Of a DNA stretch of 64,000 nucleotides, positions 1-11,418 are shown piece by piece; positions within the stretch are counted from its first letter, which is position 1, and every line of letters starts with the position of its first letter. The DNA is from Zantedeschia hybrid cultivar (lineage: Eukaryota; Streptophyta; Magnoliopsida; Alismatales; Araceae). The DNA lies in contig JARZZO010000006.1 of the NCBI GenBank assembly GCA_030544215.1, forward strand, positions 45,360,501 to 45,424,500, given 5' to 3'. The notes under the pieces were generated by a model. That model saw nothing but the letters and a program-made list of their open reading frames with translations, was not told where the DNA came from and made no database searches. Position numbers and translations under genes: made by a program.

Positions 1-834
1 TTAATAGGGCATAGTGGATACAAGGGGTTATAAGACACAGACCAGGGCTCAGCCACCTGGGCACCAAGTTCGAGCCCCTAGCTCGGCCAGGCTCGAGCCC
101 TAGCTCGGCCAGGGGCTTGGACCCGGGGCGCCCTAGCTCGACCAGGGGCTTGGACCCGGGGCGCCCTGGCTCAGCTAGGGCAGTCCCGGTCCGCCCCGGT
201 CTGGCGCGCCCCCAGACCGGCCGGGCCCGGTCCAGTGCCTCCTCTCTTCCCCGACGCAGCAACCGACCCCCCTTTGCAGGAAACCCTAAAGGGTTGCAGG
301 TGGCGGCAGGGAGGAGTTGCTGGGCTTCGGCGGCCGGTGCTCTAGCCCGGTCCGGCCACGCTGGCGATGCCCCGCCGCCGGCAGCTCCTTCTGGCGCCGT
401 TAGGACCCCTGTGGCTAGATAAAAGGTGCAGGCTGAGCCCCTACAAACCCCCTAAAAATCTGGTTTTCACATAGGTTTAAAACCCGTTTTAGGGCTTGAA
501 TTTATAGCCCTCCAAGGGCACTCTAGCGGTGGCAATGATACCCGGTGGGTAGTGGTGACTATGACTTAGAGATCCGAGGATCTTGCCCGCCATCCCAACG
601 TTTGGGAAGCACGTACAAAGCCGCCGAAAAGTCCCTGTTCATCATCTCATGAAGAACCTCGAAAACCCCAAAATAAATTCGAAAAATTACAGAATTAAAT
701 AATCAAATTAATTTATAAAATATATGTTCATCTCATGAACACAGATCCTGCAAAAGAATCGAATCTTCACATGGAATAATACACAGAAAAAATTAATTTC
801 GGAACCCGAAACAGGATGAGAAATAGTGGAACCT
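1..834 (-). other. Untranslated leader of E2, GC-rich section near its distal end
   Basis: Homologous to the leader of E1 (about 5640-6354). Bases 60-420 are a GC-rich island of repeated palindromes around GGCTCGAGCC and GGCTCGGCC. The 101-residue frame there is low-complexity Pro/Arg/Ala sequence and is not supported as a gene. No other gene is seen. Confidence 0.6.
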
Positions 835-847
835 GGCTCTGATACCA
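835..847 (-). other. Primer-binding site of E2 (initiator Met tRNA type)
   Basis: TGGTATCAGAGCC on the minus strand, one base after the LTR end. This is the usual complement to the 3' end of initiator methionine tRNA used by plant copia elements. Confidence 0.9.
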
Positions 848-848
848 C

Positions 849-2337
849 TGTTGGTTTCTCGGGTTTCCCATTTCGAATAAATAAAACCTATAATCATATT
901 ATCAAGGTCTTACTGTGTGCGGATTCGAATCCGTAACTGTTCGGTTCGGTCGGTGCGACACCGCAAGCCGCGCAAGCACCCGGCCTCTAGCGGAGTCCAC
1001 GCGATCCTCCTTGGGACGGATATCCTCGCGTTCCTCATTCTTTGCAGCCCACGAAACCTCCGCCGGTCGCCGCAACGCGGGGACGATTTCCTGTCGAACG
1101 GGAGTCAGAGAAGCGGCGGAGCAGATCTGGATCTATCTGGGACGCCAGGGAGAGAGAGAAACTGAGGAGGGGCGGCTAGGGTTAGTAGCAGCTTGGCTTG
1201 CTCAGCCCGTTCGCCATATTTTATACTAACTGTGCGGTTTTTCATAAAAACCCCCGGTTTGTATAAAACCCACTTATTTATCCATCGCCTTAAGAATCAT
1301 TTGTGTGTGACCCTTTCGGCCAAATAACCAGTCCGGTTAATAGCCCAATAAGCCTAGTGACTCCTCACTGGCTTTATTAATAAATTAATAACCCTTTATT
1401 AATTAATTAATCAATCGAATTGATGTCGCACATCGAATTCGACTGGGCCTCCGATCACGTTGGGTGCCAAGCAACACCGCGTGAAGCCAGAAGGTATCGG
1501 GGTTAAGTAACCCACTCTTGGAAACTTTCCACCGACAGTTACCGCGTGGATATAATCCTTCATTCGTACAATGCTCTCGAGTCAACTCTGGGTATGGCGT
1601 GCTGTGAAACCCTAACTGGTCGACTCACTTGGATTGGATGCCGCTGATGAATATCGGAAAACTCCTTTCCAAATATTATCGTCCGCCCTGGCTAGGGACT
1701 TCCGCGCATCCTTCCTAAAGCATTCTCTCTCTAAGTACCGAGAGCGAATTATTCCTTATTGACACACAATTCCCTTCGTCGGTATTCCGCTATACCCAAT
1801 CCTTGGCGTTTTAGAATCCCATGGCTAGAGATTCGTAAACCAAGGTAAAAGCACAGAAGTCCACCGACAAGTTGTCCTTAGTGTCTCAGGTCCGAGGACC
1901 ATCCACGCAACTGCGACAATAGAATCAAGCTGGTTGACAGTGAGGTACAATACTATCCAGCGATTCAGTCGGATCAGTTCAGTGAACTCATTCTCTAATG
2001 ACCACCTACAGATTTGCCTTAGTGTCTCCACACAAGTGACTTATGAGATCAGTCACCCTCATCATATGAGCAGGAGTAATCTGTACTAATCTAACCGGAT
2101 ATCCGATATCCTTCTCGGATATCCTCCGACTAGGAACGATTAAGAATATATGTGTTTAAGTGATCAGTCTCATTAGTATTATCTCATCATAATCTGATCA
2201 CTATAGCACATATTCACGGACTTCATTATGAAACGATAATTAATGCGATTTACACAAAATGAATATTATGCCATTATATTAATAAATGAACGAGATTTAC
2301 ATGGTCAGATTGACTTGTAGGCCACCTAAAACTAACA
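849..2337 (-). repeat. 5' LTR of copia element E2
   Basis: Starts TGTTAG at 2337 and ends CCAACA at 849 on the minus strand (TG...CA ends). It is about 1.49 kb and homologous to the copia LTRs at 6369-7909, 9820-11404, 17713-19297 and 61241-62791. All share a block around the phrase GGTGTTGCTTGGCACCCAAC. A TATA-like TATAAAAT lies on the minus strand at 1218-1225, in the position expected of the U3 promoter. Confidence 0.85.
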
Positions 2338-3585
2338 TTATATGGAGGGGTCAGCTGAGAAAGGATATCATTATCCTTTAAGAATTGTGTGAAATTAGTA
2401 CTCAAGTATTCTCCTCCCCGATCTGATCGAAGAGCTTTAATACTCTTTCCTAACTACTTTTCTACCTCATTCTTGAACTCCATCAACTTTTCAAATGCTT
2501 CCGACTTGTACTTCATTAAGTACACATAGCCGAATCTTGAGAAGTCGTCGGTGAACGTGGTGAAGTACGAGAAGCCGCCTTTGGCTTGGGTGGACATGGG
2601 ACCACATACATCCGAATGTATTAGTTCAAAAATATCCTTGGCACGTTCTCCACGTCCAGTAAATGGAGATTTTACCATCTTTCCCATAAGGCAAGACTCA
2701 AATGTCGCGAACAATTCATAATCGAATGCATTCAAATATCCATGTTTGTGCAACTTTTGCAACCTGCTTTCACCAATGTGTCCAAGTCTATAATGCCACG
2801 TGTAGGCTTGGTTCACACAATTCTTGCTCTTCTTAAGAGCATTATCAATATGAAGATTGTAATAAGAAACATGTAAGAGATATAGACTGTTGACTAAAGA
2901 TGTCGAAGCAATTAATTTATTACCATAATAAATCGAACAACTTCTATTCCCAATAGACAACCTATATCCTATCCTGTCAAAACAAGATACTGATATGATG
3001 TTCTTTATTATGCTAGGAACATAATAACAATCTTATAATAATAAGACGTCTCCAGATGGAAGCATAAAGTTTGTTGTCCCAACAGCAACTGCCGCAACTT
3101 TTGTGCCATTTCCTAGCCTTAGTTCCACCTCGCCTTTTCTCAGCTTGCGCTTACTTGTCAGCATCTGCACATCATGGCAGATATGAGAAGCACATCTGGT
3201 ATCTAATACCCAATATGTGGAATCTCTAACTGGCAAGTTGATATCTATCATATAGATGTCTGAAGCTTCTGATAGCTTCACCTTTCCAGGTGCTTTATTG
3301 CTGAGGAACTCCTTACAGTTCCTCTTCCAGTGACCCTGCTGCTTACAGTAGAAGCAGTCACCCTTTACTACTCATTTGTCTTTATCCTTCGACCTTTTAT
3401 CGTATGCGATCATCTCTGCCTCAGGGGCATCCAATGCCGGTTCAGCAGGAGGATCAACTCCAAGGACGTAGGCAATGTGCTCAGATCTGAAGATACTCTT
3501 CAGCTTTTTTGAGCCAAACCGAGTAGTTTGGGCTAGTCAAAAGTTTGGCATCAAAAATGACAATGAGTGGGTTATTCGACGACAT
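2338..3585 (-). pseudogene. Copia gag-protease-integrase pseudogene of E1
   Basis: The ATG at 3585 opens a copia Gag N terminus (MSSNNPLIVIFDAKL). This runs with a frameshift and stop directly into a zinc knuckle (C-x2-C-x4-H-x4-C, CFYCKQQGHWKRNC, near 3352-3311), so most of Gag is deleted. Protease follows (3281-3033) with LDTRCASHIC, where the catalytic D-T-G has become D-T-R. Next is the GAG-pre-integrase region (WHYRLGHIG) and integrase core (2960-2338) with HSDVCGPM and LRSDRGGEYLS supplying two catalytic Asp. The CxxC expected before CLMGK is FESC here. There is an in-frame stop at 2454. Coding similarity continues to the last bases before E2's LTR. It cannot make an active polyprotein. 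Confidence 0.85.
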
Positions 3586-3775
3586 AATTCCCTACAAGAG
3601 ATGAATAAAATCTATTTTAGCAGATGTTCAATTATTAAAATATGAAACAAGACATGGTCTTTTGATCAAGTTTTAATTCCCACTAATTTTCGACAGACTG
3701 TATAACCCTCAATTATACAGAACGGGAGACATCGACCGTCTCCTAGTAGGGATGAAAATCTCAATGACTTGTAAA

Positions 3776-4090
3776 TACAGCCTTGTAGATAGCACAACAA
3801 ACTATAATACAATCAAAGAGCACTCATCTCATGGGACTTGCAACTCCTTGCAATATCCGATCATATCTTCGGTCCCTAGAGATTTAATGGCCTTGTGGAT
3901 AGTATGACAAACCATTAATTCTAGTCTAAGCTAACCATCATTACGAGACGAGCATAGATTTGCATGCAACCCTTGTGGATAGCACAACAAAGCTACATAG
4001 TTCCTCTACCCCGATGAAATAGGCATCTAATGCCATAGCCACAGTCTCTCTTTACAATTAAACAGGCCTTGTGGTAGCACAACAAACCTG
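3776..4090 (-). ncRNA. Four-hairpin array in E1 leader with uniform apical loop
   Basis: Four inverted repeats at 3776-3806, 3884-3918, 3964-3998 and 4063-4090, spaced 108, 80 and 99 bp. Each encloses nearly the same segment, on the plus strand CCTTGTGGATAGCACAACAA. The flanking arms differ between copies but are self-complementary: TTAATGG/CCATTAA and CAGG/CCTG are perfect; TACAG/CTATA and ATGCAA/CTACAT need G-U pairs in the minus-strand RNA. In two copies the constant segment contains its own inner stem TTGTG/CACAA. The array lies 190-500 bases upstream of the gag ATG. No known RNA family was recognised; the type is an inference from the fold. Confidence 0.6.
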
Positions 4091-4214
4091 CCTAAAGTAA
4101 TTCGAATCCTATAACTATAATGAAGGTGGACCACCCGGTAAGTTCTTAACTACTCACGTTACGGCTTCGAGTTTAGACAAGGGTATTTAGATAACTTTTA
4201 TCTAGGTCTCTCCT

Positions 4215-4262
4215 AGGTGATAGTATATAAATATATCCTATATATTTACTAAATACTATACC
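4215..4262 (-). other. Conserved AT-rich leader hairpin
   Basis: On the minus strand GGTATAGT at one end and ACTATCACC at the other close an AT-rich hairpin, followed by CTAGG. The same structure with different interior sequence is at 14283-14327 of element F, so it is conserved between two diverged copia families. Confidence 0.55.
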
Positions 4263-4869
4263 TGCTTTGATTCATAATAAAAAAGAAAAACATTACATCT
4301 CATGCACGTTTACTGTGGTTATAGACAACAAAGTGGTTTGACTGGAGCCAACAGTCAAACGCATACAAAATCTAATATAACATTTACATTAGATAACCTG
4401 CAAACACATAGGCAAAGGATCTCAATCACATCACCTTCTTGGTTGCATCTGTGGATCGTCCTCGCTTCTTCCTCGGTTGCCTCGATAATATTACAATAAT
4501 TATAGAATTACATTTAAGTTGAAGAAAGGCCTTTTGGCGAGTACAAGAGAGAGGGAGGTAGAAGTACATTGGAGTATGAGAGAGGGAGAGAGGTGCGCCG
4601 ACCTCTATTTATTAACAATTTAATAAACATTCTAATCACACATCTATGATCCACATACATCATTCATCACATGAATAATTTTAAAAATGCATATGTATGA
4701 CTACGGTGTGTTTTAAACATTCCACACATAATAAGCACATCACATGGCTTAAATAAAAGAGTCTTCAAAATAAATATTTTGCCTTTCAAAAAAAACTAGG
4801 ATCCAATCAAAATTGGTATTTGAATTTTCAAAACTCTTTTAATTAACATAACATGCAATTGAATCTAAT

Positions 4870-5540
4870 TTAAAAGCATATAAAATACACATCACATATG
4901 CACACACTCCAAATTAATAATTTCATAATATTCCATGCAAATTAGGATATTTCTAAAATTAAAATAATCTAACATTTAGATTAAACAATATTAATAATTT
5001 AACAATTAGACTATTAATAATCAATTACCAATCTAACTCTTAGATCAGTAAATTAAATTAATTATTAATTTAACACTTAAATTAATAATCAACTCTAATA
5101 AGTTCTTTGTTATTAATCTAACTCTTAGAAGAGTTAATTAATTAATGTTAATAACTAATTTAACTCTTAAACTAATAATTGACACAAATTAATTATTAAC
5201 TACTAATCTAACTCTTAGATTATTGGATTAATATTAGTTATTAATTTAACTCTTAAACCAATAATTAATAACTCCTAATTAAACAATTGTATTAGTTAAT
5301 TAAAATTAATTATCAATTTAACACTTAAACTAACAATTAATTCCAGTTAACTAATAGTTACCAATTTAATACTTAAATTAGCCAATTAAAATTAATTATT
5401 AATTTAACATTTAAAATAATAATTAATTCTAATTAATTAACAACACTTTGTTAATAATAATGATTCATAATCATTAATACCTAATAAAAAGAAATTGAAT
5501 AATAATTTAATTTTCAAAACACTTTTGAATTTAAATGAAA
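4870..5540 (-). repeat. AT-rich array of short covarying hairpins in E1 leader
   Basis: At least ten short inverted repeats with 6-9-bp stems and 3-nt loops. Examples are AATCTAA-CAT-TTAGATT (4966-4982), ATCTAA-CTC-TTAGAT (5031-5045), TTAATTTAA-CAC-TTAAATTAA (5065-5085), TAATCTAA-CTC-TTAGATTA (5204-5222) and AATTTAA-TAC-TTAAATT (5363-5379). The C:G pair of some copies is a T:A pair in others, so pairing is kept while sequence changes. No open frame is present. Confidence 0.6.
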
Positions 5541-5599
5541 CTCCAATTTTATTTTAATTAGGCTTATAGAGTTTTCGGGTTTAAATAGAATATGGGGTT

Positions 5600-6354
5600 T
5601 AATAAAAGGGGATTTAGGGGGTTAGTGGGCTCAACCCTTTAGGGCAAGTGGCTCGAGCCCTTGGCTCGGCTAGGCTCGAGCCCTGGCTCAGCTAGGGGCT
5701 CGGACCCGGGCCTCCCTGGGGCCGCCCCAGACGGCCAGCGCCTGGCCCGGTCCAACCGGGTCGGGGTCGGGCGGCCCACCTACATCTTCTTCTTCAAACG
5801 CCCGAAACCCTAACCGCTGGCAAGTTTAAGGGTTTATGGCGGCGACGATTGCAGGAGGGCACTGACTGGCAACCGGCCCCCCGACGTCTCCTGGCACTGC
5901 CGGCGAACCCCCCCCGGTGCCGGCGATGCCCTCGTCACCGGGTGGACTGCCAGTGGTGCGGTTTTAAGTCCTGGCCAAGCCCTTATTCACCCTAAGATTT
6001 CTGTTTTCTTAAGACCAAAAAGAAGAGCAAAAAGGGGCCAATCTGGCCACCTCTAGTGGGTTCTTCGGCCCCGGTGAGGAGCCCAGTGATGCCCAGTGAC
6101 AATCCTCACATCAAACGGGGTCCCAGCCTTCCATCCCAACACTTAGGAGGCCCGAACGAAGCCGCAATAATCCCCGTTCTTCATCTCATGAAGAAAATCC
6201 CCAAATAAATACGAAAATTTCAGAATTAAAATAATCAAATTATTTTATGTGCATTGTATGAACACGAATCTTACAATTAACGGAACTTGTGCATGGATTA
6301 ATTCAAGGAAAAATTAATTCGGATACCAAAACGGGACGAGAAACAGTGGAACCT
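5600..6354 (-). other. GC-rich proximal leader of E1
   Basis: Follows the LTR and primer site. It contains clustered GGCTCGAGCC/GGCTCGGC palindromes at 5650-5710 and a very GC-rich section to about 5950. Homologous to the leader of E2 (1-834) and comparable to 11870-12240 of F. No supported gene. Confidence 0.6.
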
Positions 6355-6368
6355 CGCTTTGATACCAC

Positions 6369-7909
6369 TGTTGGGTTCTCGGCGTTTCTCCGGATCACGA
6401 ATGCAGCGGAATAAACAAAATAAAATACGCGATCTGTTTCCCGTTTCGATAAAACTGAACGATTATCAGATAACCAGATTCTTACTGCGTACGGATTTGA
6501 ATCTGTAACCGTTCGGTTCCGTTGGTGTGACACTGCAAGCTACGCAAGCGCCCGGCCTCTAGCGGAGTCCACGCAATCCTCCTCGCGGTGGATATCCTCA
6601 CGTTCCTCATTCTTCGTAGCCCACGAAGCCTCCACCGTTCGCCGCAACACGTGGACGATTTCCTGTCAGACGGGAGTCGGAGAAGCAGCAAAGTAGACCC
6701 GGGGATCCGGGCTAGTCTGGGGTGCCAGAGAGAGAGAGGAAGAGAGGAGGGGGCGACTAGGGTTAGCAGCAGCCTGGCCTGCTCAGCCCGTTCGCTACAT
6801 TTTATATTAAGTACGCGGTTTTTTATAAAAACCCCCGGTTTATATAAAACTCACTTATTTATCCATTGCCTTGAGAATCATTTGCGTGTGACACTCTAGG
6901 CCCAATAACCAGTCCGGTCAATGGCCCAATAAGCCCAGTGTCTCCTCATTGGCCTGATTAATCAATTAATAACTCATATTAATTAATTAATCAATCAAAT
7001 CAATGTCGCACATCAAATTCGATCGGGCCTCCGATCACGTTGGGTGCCAAGCAACACCGCGTGAACCCGGAAAGTATCGGGGTTACGTAACGTACTCTTG
7101 GAACCTTTCCGCCGACAGTTGCCGCGTGAATATAGTCTTTCATTCGTACATTGCTCTCGAGTCAACTAAGGGTATGGTGTACTATCAAACCCTAACCAGT
7201 CAACTCACTTGGATCGGATGCTGCCGAATAATATCGGAAAACTCTTTTCCCAACATTATCGTCCGCCCTGGCCAGGGACTTCCGCGCATCCTTCCTAGAG
7301 CATTCTCTCTCTAAGTGCCGAGAGCGAATGATTCCTTATTGACACTCAATTCCCTTCGATGGTATTCCGCTGTACCCGATCCTTGGCTGTTTAGAATCCC
7401 GTGGTTACAGATTCATAAACCAAGGTCAAAGCACAGAAGTCTACTAACAAGGTGTCCTTGGTGTCTCAGGTCCGAAGACTATCTACGCAACTGCGACAAT
7501 AGAATCAAGCTAGTTGACAGAGGTACAATACCATCCAGCGATTCAGTCAGATTAGTTTAGTGAATTCATTCTCTAATGAGCACCTACAAATTCGCCTTAA
7601 TGTTTCCACACAAGTGACTATGAGATCCGTCACCCTCATCTTATGAGCGGGAGTAATCTGTACTGGTCTAACCGGATATCTGATTTCTCGGATATCCTCC
7701 TACTAGAAACTATTAAGAATTTGTGTGTTTAAGTGATTAGTCTCACTAGTATGATGTCATCATAATCTGATCACTATCACACATATTCACGGACTTCATT
7801 ACGAGACGATAATTAATTCGATTTGCACACAATGAATATAATGCCATTTTATTAATAAACGAACAAGATTACAAAGTCATATTGGCTTGTAGGCCACCTA
7901 AGACTAACA
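6369..7909 (-). repeat. 5' LTR of copia element E1
   Basis: Starts TGTTAG at 7909 and ends CCAACA at 6369 on the minus strand, about 1.54 kb. A TATAAAAT box on the minus strand lies at 6799-6806. The five bases outside (plus strand 7910-7914) are CTTTC, the expected target duplicate, whose partner is not in the window. Confidence 0.85.
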
Positions 7910-9338
7910 CTTTCAAATTACGATATCTCTAAAATGAAGCTACAACTTTATCCTCTTACTGAAGAAGTGCAAAGGAGATAGGCCTATCTATAAGCATATA
8001 AATAATGTTATTGACATCCAATATGACACTAAATTCTAACTATAACATAGCATCTTAGGCAGCCTCTTAGGAGGTAGGCATGTGCTATAGGTCAAGTTTC
8101 TACATTGTTATCCCCTACATTTTTCTATGCAAATTTTACAGTCTAGATGAGTCCATTAAGCCTTTTAAGTCTATTAGGATCAGCCCATTAAGTTACATGT
8201 GCACTGCTCATAGGTTTGTTTGACATAGTCGTAGTATTCTAAGCACATAACAAACTTGAGTTTAGGTGAAATTAATCTTACTACTAAAAATATATGACAT
8301 TTAGAGGAAGCATTTTGTTTATACTAAGATTTTGAGCGGACACAAAATAGTCATACTCTCTTTAGGGTTTAAACTTGGAACATTAAAGAAAAGTCAAGTT
8401 TTTGTAGGGCAACGACTATGGATGAAAAGTGTGGCATCTAATTTGGATTAGAAGGGAGGGAATTCACTATAAATAAGGTGTAGGCTTTGTCCATAAGCTC
8501 TTATTTTGATTTAGTGCTTTGAGGGAGGAAAATTATGAGTTTTGAGAGAACAAGAGAGGTAGAGGAGAAGAGCTTTGCTTACTAAAGTTTATTCTTAGAG
8601 GAACACAAGGATGAGGGATAACCTAACACGAAGAAGGATAAGATGGAACTGTCAAGATAAGCTAGAACTATAGGAGAGAAACCTTTGCTTCAAAAGGTAG
8701 ACGTATGATAAACCTAACCATCACTGTTTTGTAAATTTATATTCTTTTCTTGCTTTAGGATTCTTTTAAATTATTATGAAGACTTGAGAAACTTTGAATT
8801 TTGAACCACGAATCATTTGATTTGTCGAGTTTAAGATGCCTAAATAGTCTATTGGTTTATTTATTTGACATGGAAGAATAGTTAATTTAAATGATCGGTT
8901 GAACTTCTATAATGGTTGACTGCTTCTATATAGTACGCCTTATTTTGGCCCTTTTGATTTAATCTCCATACTTGATGACTTACATATCTAATTTTTAGTT
9001 ATTTTGTCATCTGGAATATGATGTTAAATGTATTGATCATCTTGAAATTTTCAATATTGTTATCTATCATTATTTGGTACATCATTCAAAAAAGAGCTAT
9101 TTGATTATTTAGAAATTATGATAATTGTGCATAATGGTTGAACAGTTATGAGAATTTATTTATAAACTTTAAATATATTTAATTATGTTGCCCAGCAATG
9201 TTTAATCCAAGGGCAGGGTTAATGGGTTTCTAAAAAAAAGTTAAACTAAATTGCAGAATTAAATAGCTAACTAGATAGAAAGGGAAGGAACAAGGAGTAA
9301 GCATACAGAGAACAAAGTGATTTATATTGGTTTGGTCA
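7910..9338. other. Unassigned AT-rich noncoding DNA
   Basis: No frame longer than about 60 codons, no LTR, tRNA or recognisable transposon ends. Probably old flanking or decayed repeat DNA. Nothing specific is seen. Confidence 0.5.
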
Positions 9339-9505
9339 TGTAAGGATTGAGGTTTCGGATCCGGTTATCGGGTCGGTTTTGGCGTCGAACCCCTTGGTTT
9401 AGGCCCTTGTGGGCCTAGCGTATGGGCTCTTTATCGCGTCGAACTTGCTCGACGTGATTTTGAACAACGTTGGCCTAGGGGGACGCTGTATAGGAGCCAT
9501 GCGGG
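9339..9505 (+). repeat. 5' fragment of a B-type gypsy LTR
   Basis: Begins TGTAAGGATTGAGGTTTCGG, matching the starts of the LTRs at 32797, 56193 and 63108 (TGTAAGGACTGAGG). It contains one GCGTCGAAC...GCTCGACG palindrome of the family described under findings. It is cut off at 9505 where a copia LTR begins, and its continuation was not found on the other side. Confidence 0.7.
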
Positions 9506-9819
9506 TGTTAGTATTAGATGGTCTCAAAGCCAATCAGATACTATGTACTGATTCAGATTATTAATAAATGGCAATAATTCATTGTGTGTAATTAATTCGA
9601 TCTCTGTTTATCGTATCACGATGAAGTCCATGAACATGTGCAACAGTCTTCGGATTATGATGAGATCATAATTACGGGACTGAAGACTTATAAACACATG
9701 TTCTTAATTGTTCCTAGTCATAGGATGTTTCAGATAGGACATCGAACATCCGGATAGACTAGTATAGGTTACTTCAGCTCATATGATGAGGGTGACTGAT
9801 CCCATAAGTCACTTGTGTG
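9506..9819 (+). repeat. Copia LTR L3, left part (split by element F)
   Basis: Starts TGTTAG and aligns with the first 300 bases of the other copia LTRs. At 9815-9819 it ends in GTGTG, which is repeated after element F, so F inserted here. The right part is 19303-20546. Confidence 0.8.
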
Positions 9820-11404
9820 TGATGGATATAGGTGTCCTCTAAGCCAATCATAAGGCACCTATTTCAATCTGGTTCACTAATAAATGACATTAAATTCATT
9901 ATGTAGATTGGCATATTTATAATTGCGCATAATGAAGTCCATGAATATGTGCAATAATCATCAGATTATGATGAGATCATAATAATAAGACTGATAACTT
10001 ATAAACACATATTCTTAATTGTTCCTAGTCGTAGGATGTTTGAGAAGGACATCAAACATCCGGTTAGACTAGTACAGGTTATTCCAGCTCATATGATGAG
10101 GGTAACTGATCTCGTTAGTTACTAGTGTGGAGACACAATGGTAAACCTGTAGGTGCTCATTGGGGAATGAGTTCACTGAACTGATCCGACATGAATCGCC
10201 GAATGGTAATTTACCTGACCGTCAATCGGCTTTATTCATCGTCACAGTAGCGTGGTTGATCCTTGGACTTGAGACACCAAAGACACCTTGTCGGTGGACT
10301 TCTGGACTTTGACCTTGACCTACGAATCCCTATCCACGGGATCTCAAATAGTCAAGGATCGGGTCCAGCGGAAGACCTTCGAAGGTGATTGTGTGTTCAA
10401 TAAAGGATCGTTCGCTCTCAGGTAACTGGAGAGAGAATGCTCTAGAGTAGATCCGCAGGAGTCTCTGGCTAGAGCAGAAACAATATCAGAAAAGTGGTTT
10501 TCGGATATTGTAAAGCGGAGTCTGATTCAAGTGAGTTAACAATCTAAGGTTTGACAGTTGACCATACCCTAGGTTAACTCGAGAGCATTGTGCGAACGAA
10601 GGATTATAGCCACGTGGTAACTGTGGACGGACAGGTTCCATGAGCGGGTTGCTGAACCCCATTACCTTCCGGGATCATGCGGTGTTGCTTGGCACCCAAC
10701 TTGATCGGAAGTCCGACCGAATTTACATGTGATGTCAATTCGGTTAAGTAATTAGTTAATATATAGATATTAATTAATTACAATAAGTCAATAACTAGTT
10801 ATTGGACTTAACGGGCTGAAAACCGGACTGGTAAATGGGCCTAGAGGGTCACACGCAATAAGATTTTCAATCGGTGGTACATAAGTGGGATTTATATTAA
10901 CTCGGGGACTTTTGTGAAAAGTCGCGCCGACTTAATATATATACACGCTGTTGAGAAATCCTGGGCCAAGCTCCATGATTTTTCTTGCTGGCCGTCATCC
11001 CCCCTTTCTCTCTCCTCCTCTGGGCGTCCCGTTCGGCGCGCTAGAACAGCTTCTGTCTCCGCCCCGTGTGATTCCCGAAAGTCGGGAATTCCCGTCGGCG
11101 GGATTTTCGCAACCGTTGCGGCAACGGATCTTCAGCGAGCGAGTTGTAATGGACGAGGGATCGAGGACGAACCACCGCGGAGGTTCGCGTGGATACCGCT
11201 GGAGGCCGGACGCTTGTGCGGCTTGCGGCCTCGCCTTGACGGAACCGAGACGGAAGCGGATTCGAATCCGCACACGGTAATCAGATTCGAACTCGATTTT
11301 TTGGTTTGAGTTTTTCGTTCCAAATCGGATCAGCGGGCATCGGGCGGATTTATTTTTGTTCTTCGTTTCCGCTGCGTTCTTCGCGTCCCGTCCGGATCCC
11401 AACA
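9820..11404 (+). repeat. 5' LTR of copia element F
   Basis: TGATGG...CCCAACA, 1585 bp. A TATA box (TATATATAC) is at 10936-10944. The 131- and 135-residue frames inside are in the transcribed leader part of the LTR, recur in the other LTR, and are not considered genes. Confidence 0.95.
10936..10944 (+). promoter_or_regulatory. TATA box of F 5' LTR
   Basis: TATATATAC in the middle of the LTR, in a position equivalent to the TATAAAA boxes of the other copia LTRs here. The 3' LTR carries the same box at about 18830-18838. Confidence 0.6.
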
Positions 11405-11405
11405 G

Positions 11406-11418
11406 TGGTATCAGAGCC
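11406..11418 (+). other. Primer-binding site of F
   Basis: TGGTATCAGAGCC directly after the LTR end; initiator Met tRNA type. Confidence 0.9.

Larger units (their letters stand above)
1..2337 (-). mobile_element. Copia element E2, 5' portion (LTR, primer site, leader), continues past window start
   Basis: A Ty1/copia-type LTR (849-2337) reads on the minus strand. It is followed by a primer-binding site and a GC-rich leader that runs out of the window at position 1. The LTR begins TGTTAG directly against the integrase reading frame of E1, with no polypurine tract between. This shows E2 is a separate insertion into E1 rather than E1's own 3' LTR. The five bases before it on the minus strand are TATAA; the matching duplicate must lie outside the window. 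No coding sequence of E2 is visible. Confidence 0.8.
2338..7909 (-). mobile_element. Copia element E1, decayed, interrupted in integrase by E2
   Basis: Minus-strand element. 5' LTR 6369-7909, degenerate primer site at about 6355-6367 (TGGTATCAAAGCG), a leader of nearly 2.8 kb (3586-6354), then a decayed gag-protease-integrase frame from 3585 down to 2338. There the sequence stops in mid-domain at the LTR of E2. RT, RNase H and 3' LTR of E1 should lie beyond E2, outside the window. Base composition falls sharply from the GC-rich distal leader to the AT-rich array at 4870-5540. Confidence 0.8.

Noticed and set aside
849..7909. LTR-body-LTR arrangement read as one complete minus-strand copia element, or a tandem with a shared LTR
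   Set aside because: Integrase coding runs directly into the LTR at 2337 with no polypurine tract, and a primer site follows the LTR at 835-847. Insertion of a second element explains this better.
10914..11402. 131-, 109- and 135-residue frames in the copia LTRs (also 18844-19339 and 20194-20643)
   Set aside because: Transcribed-leader part of LTRs, overlapping on both strands, no recognised domain. Repetition is due to LTR copies.
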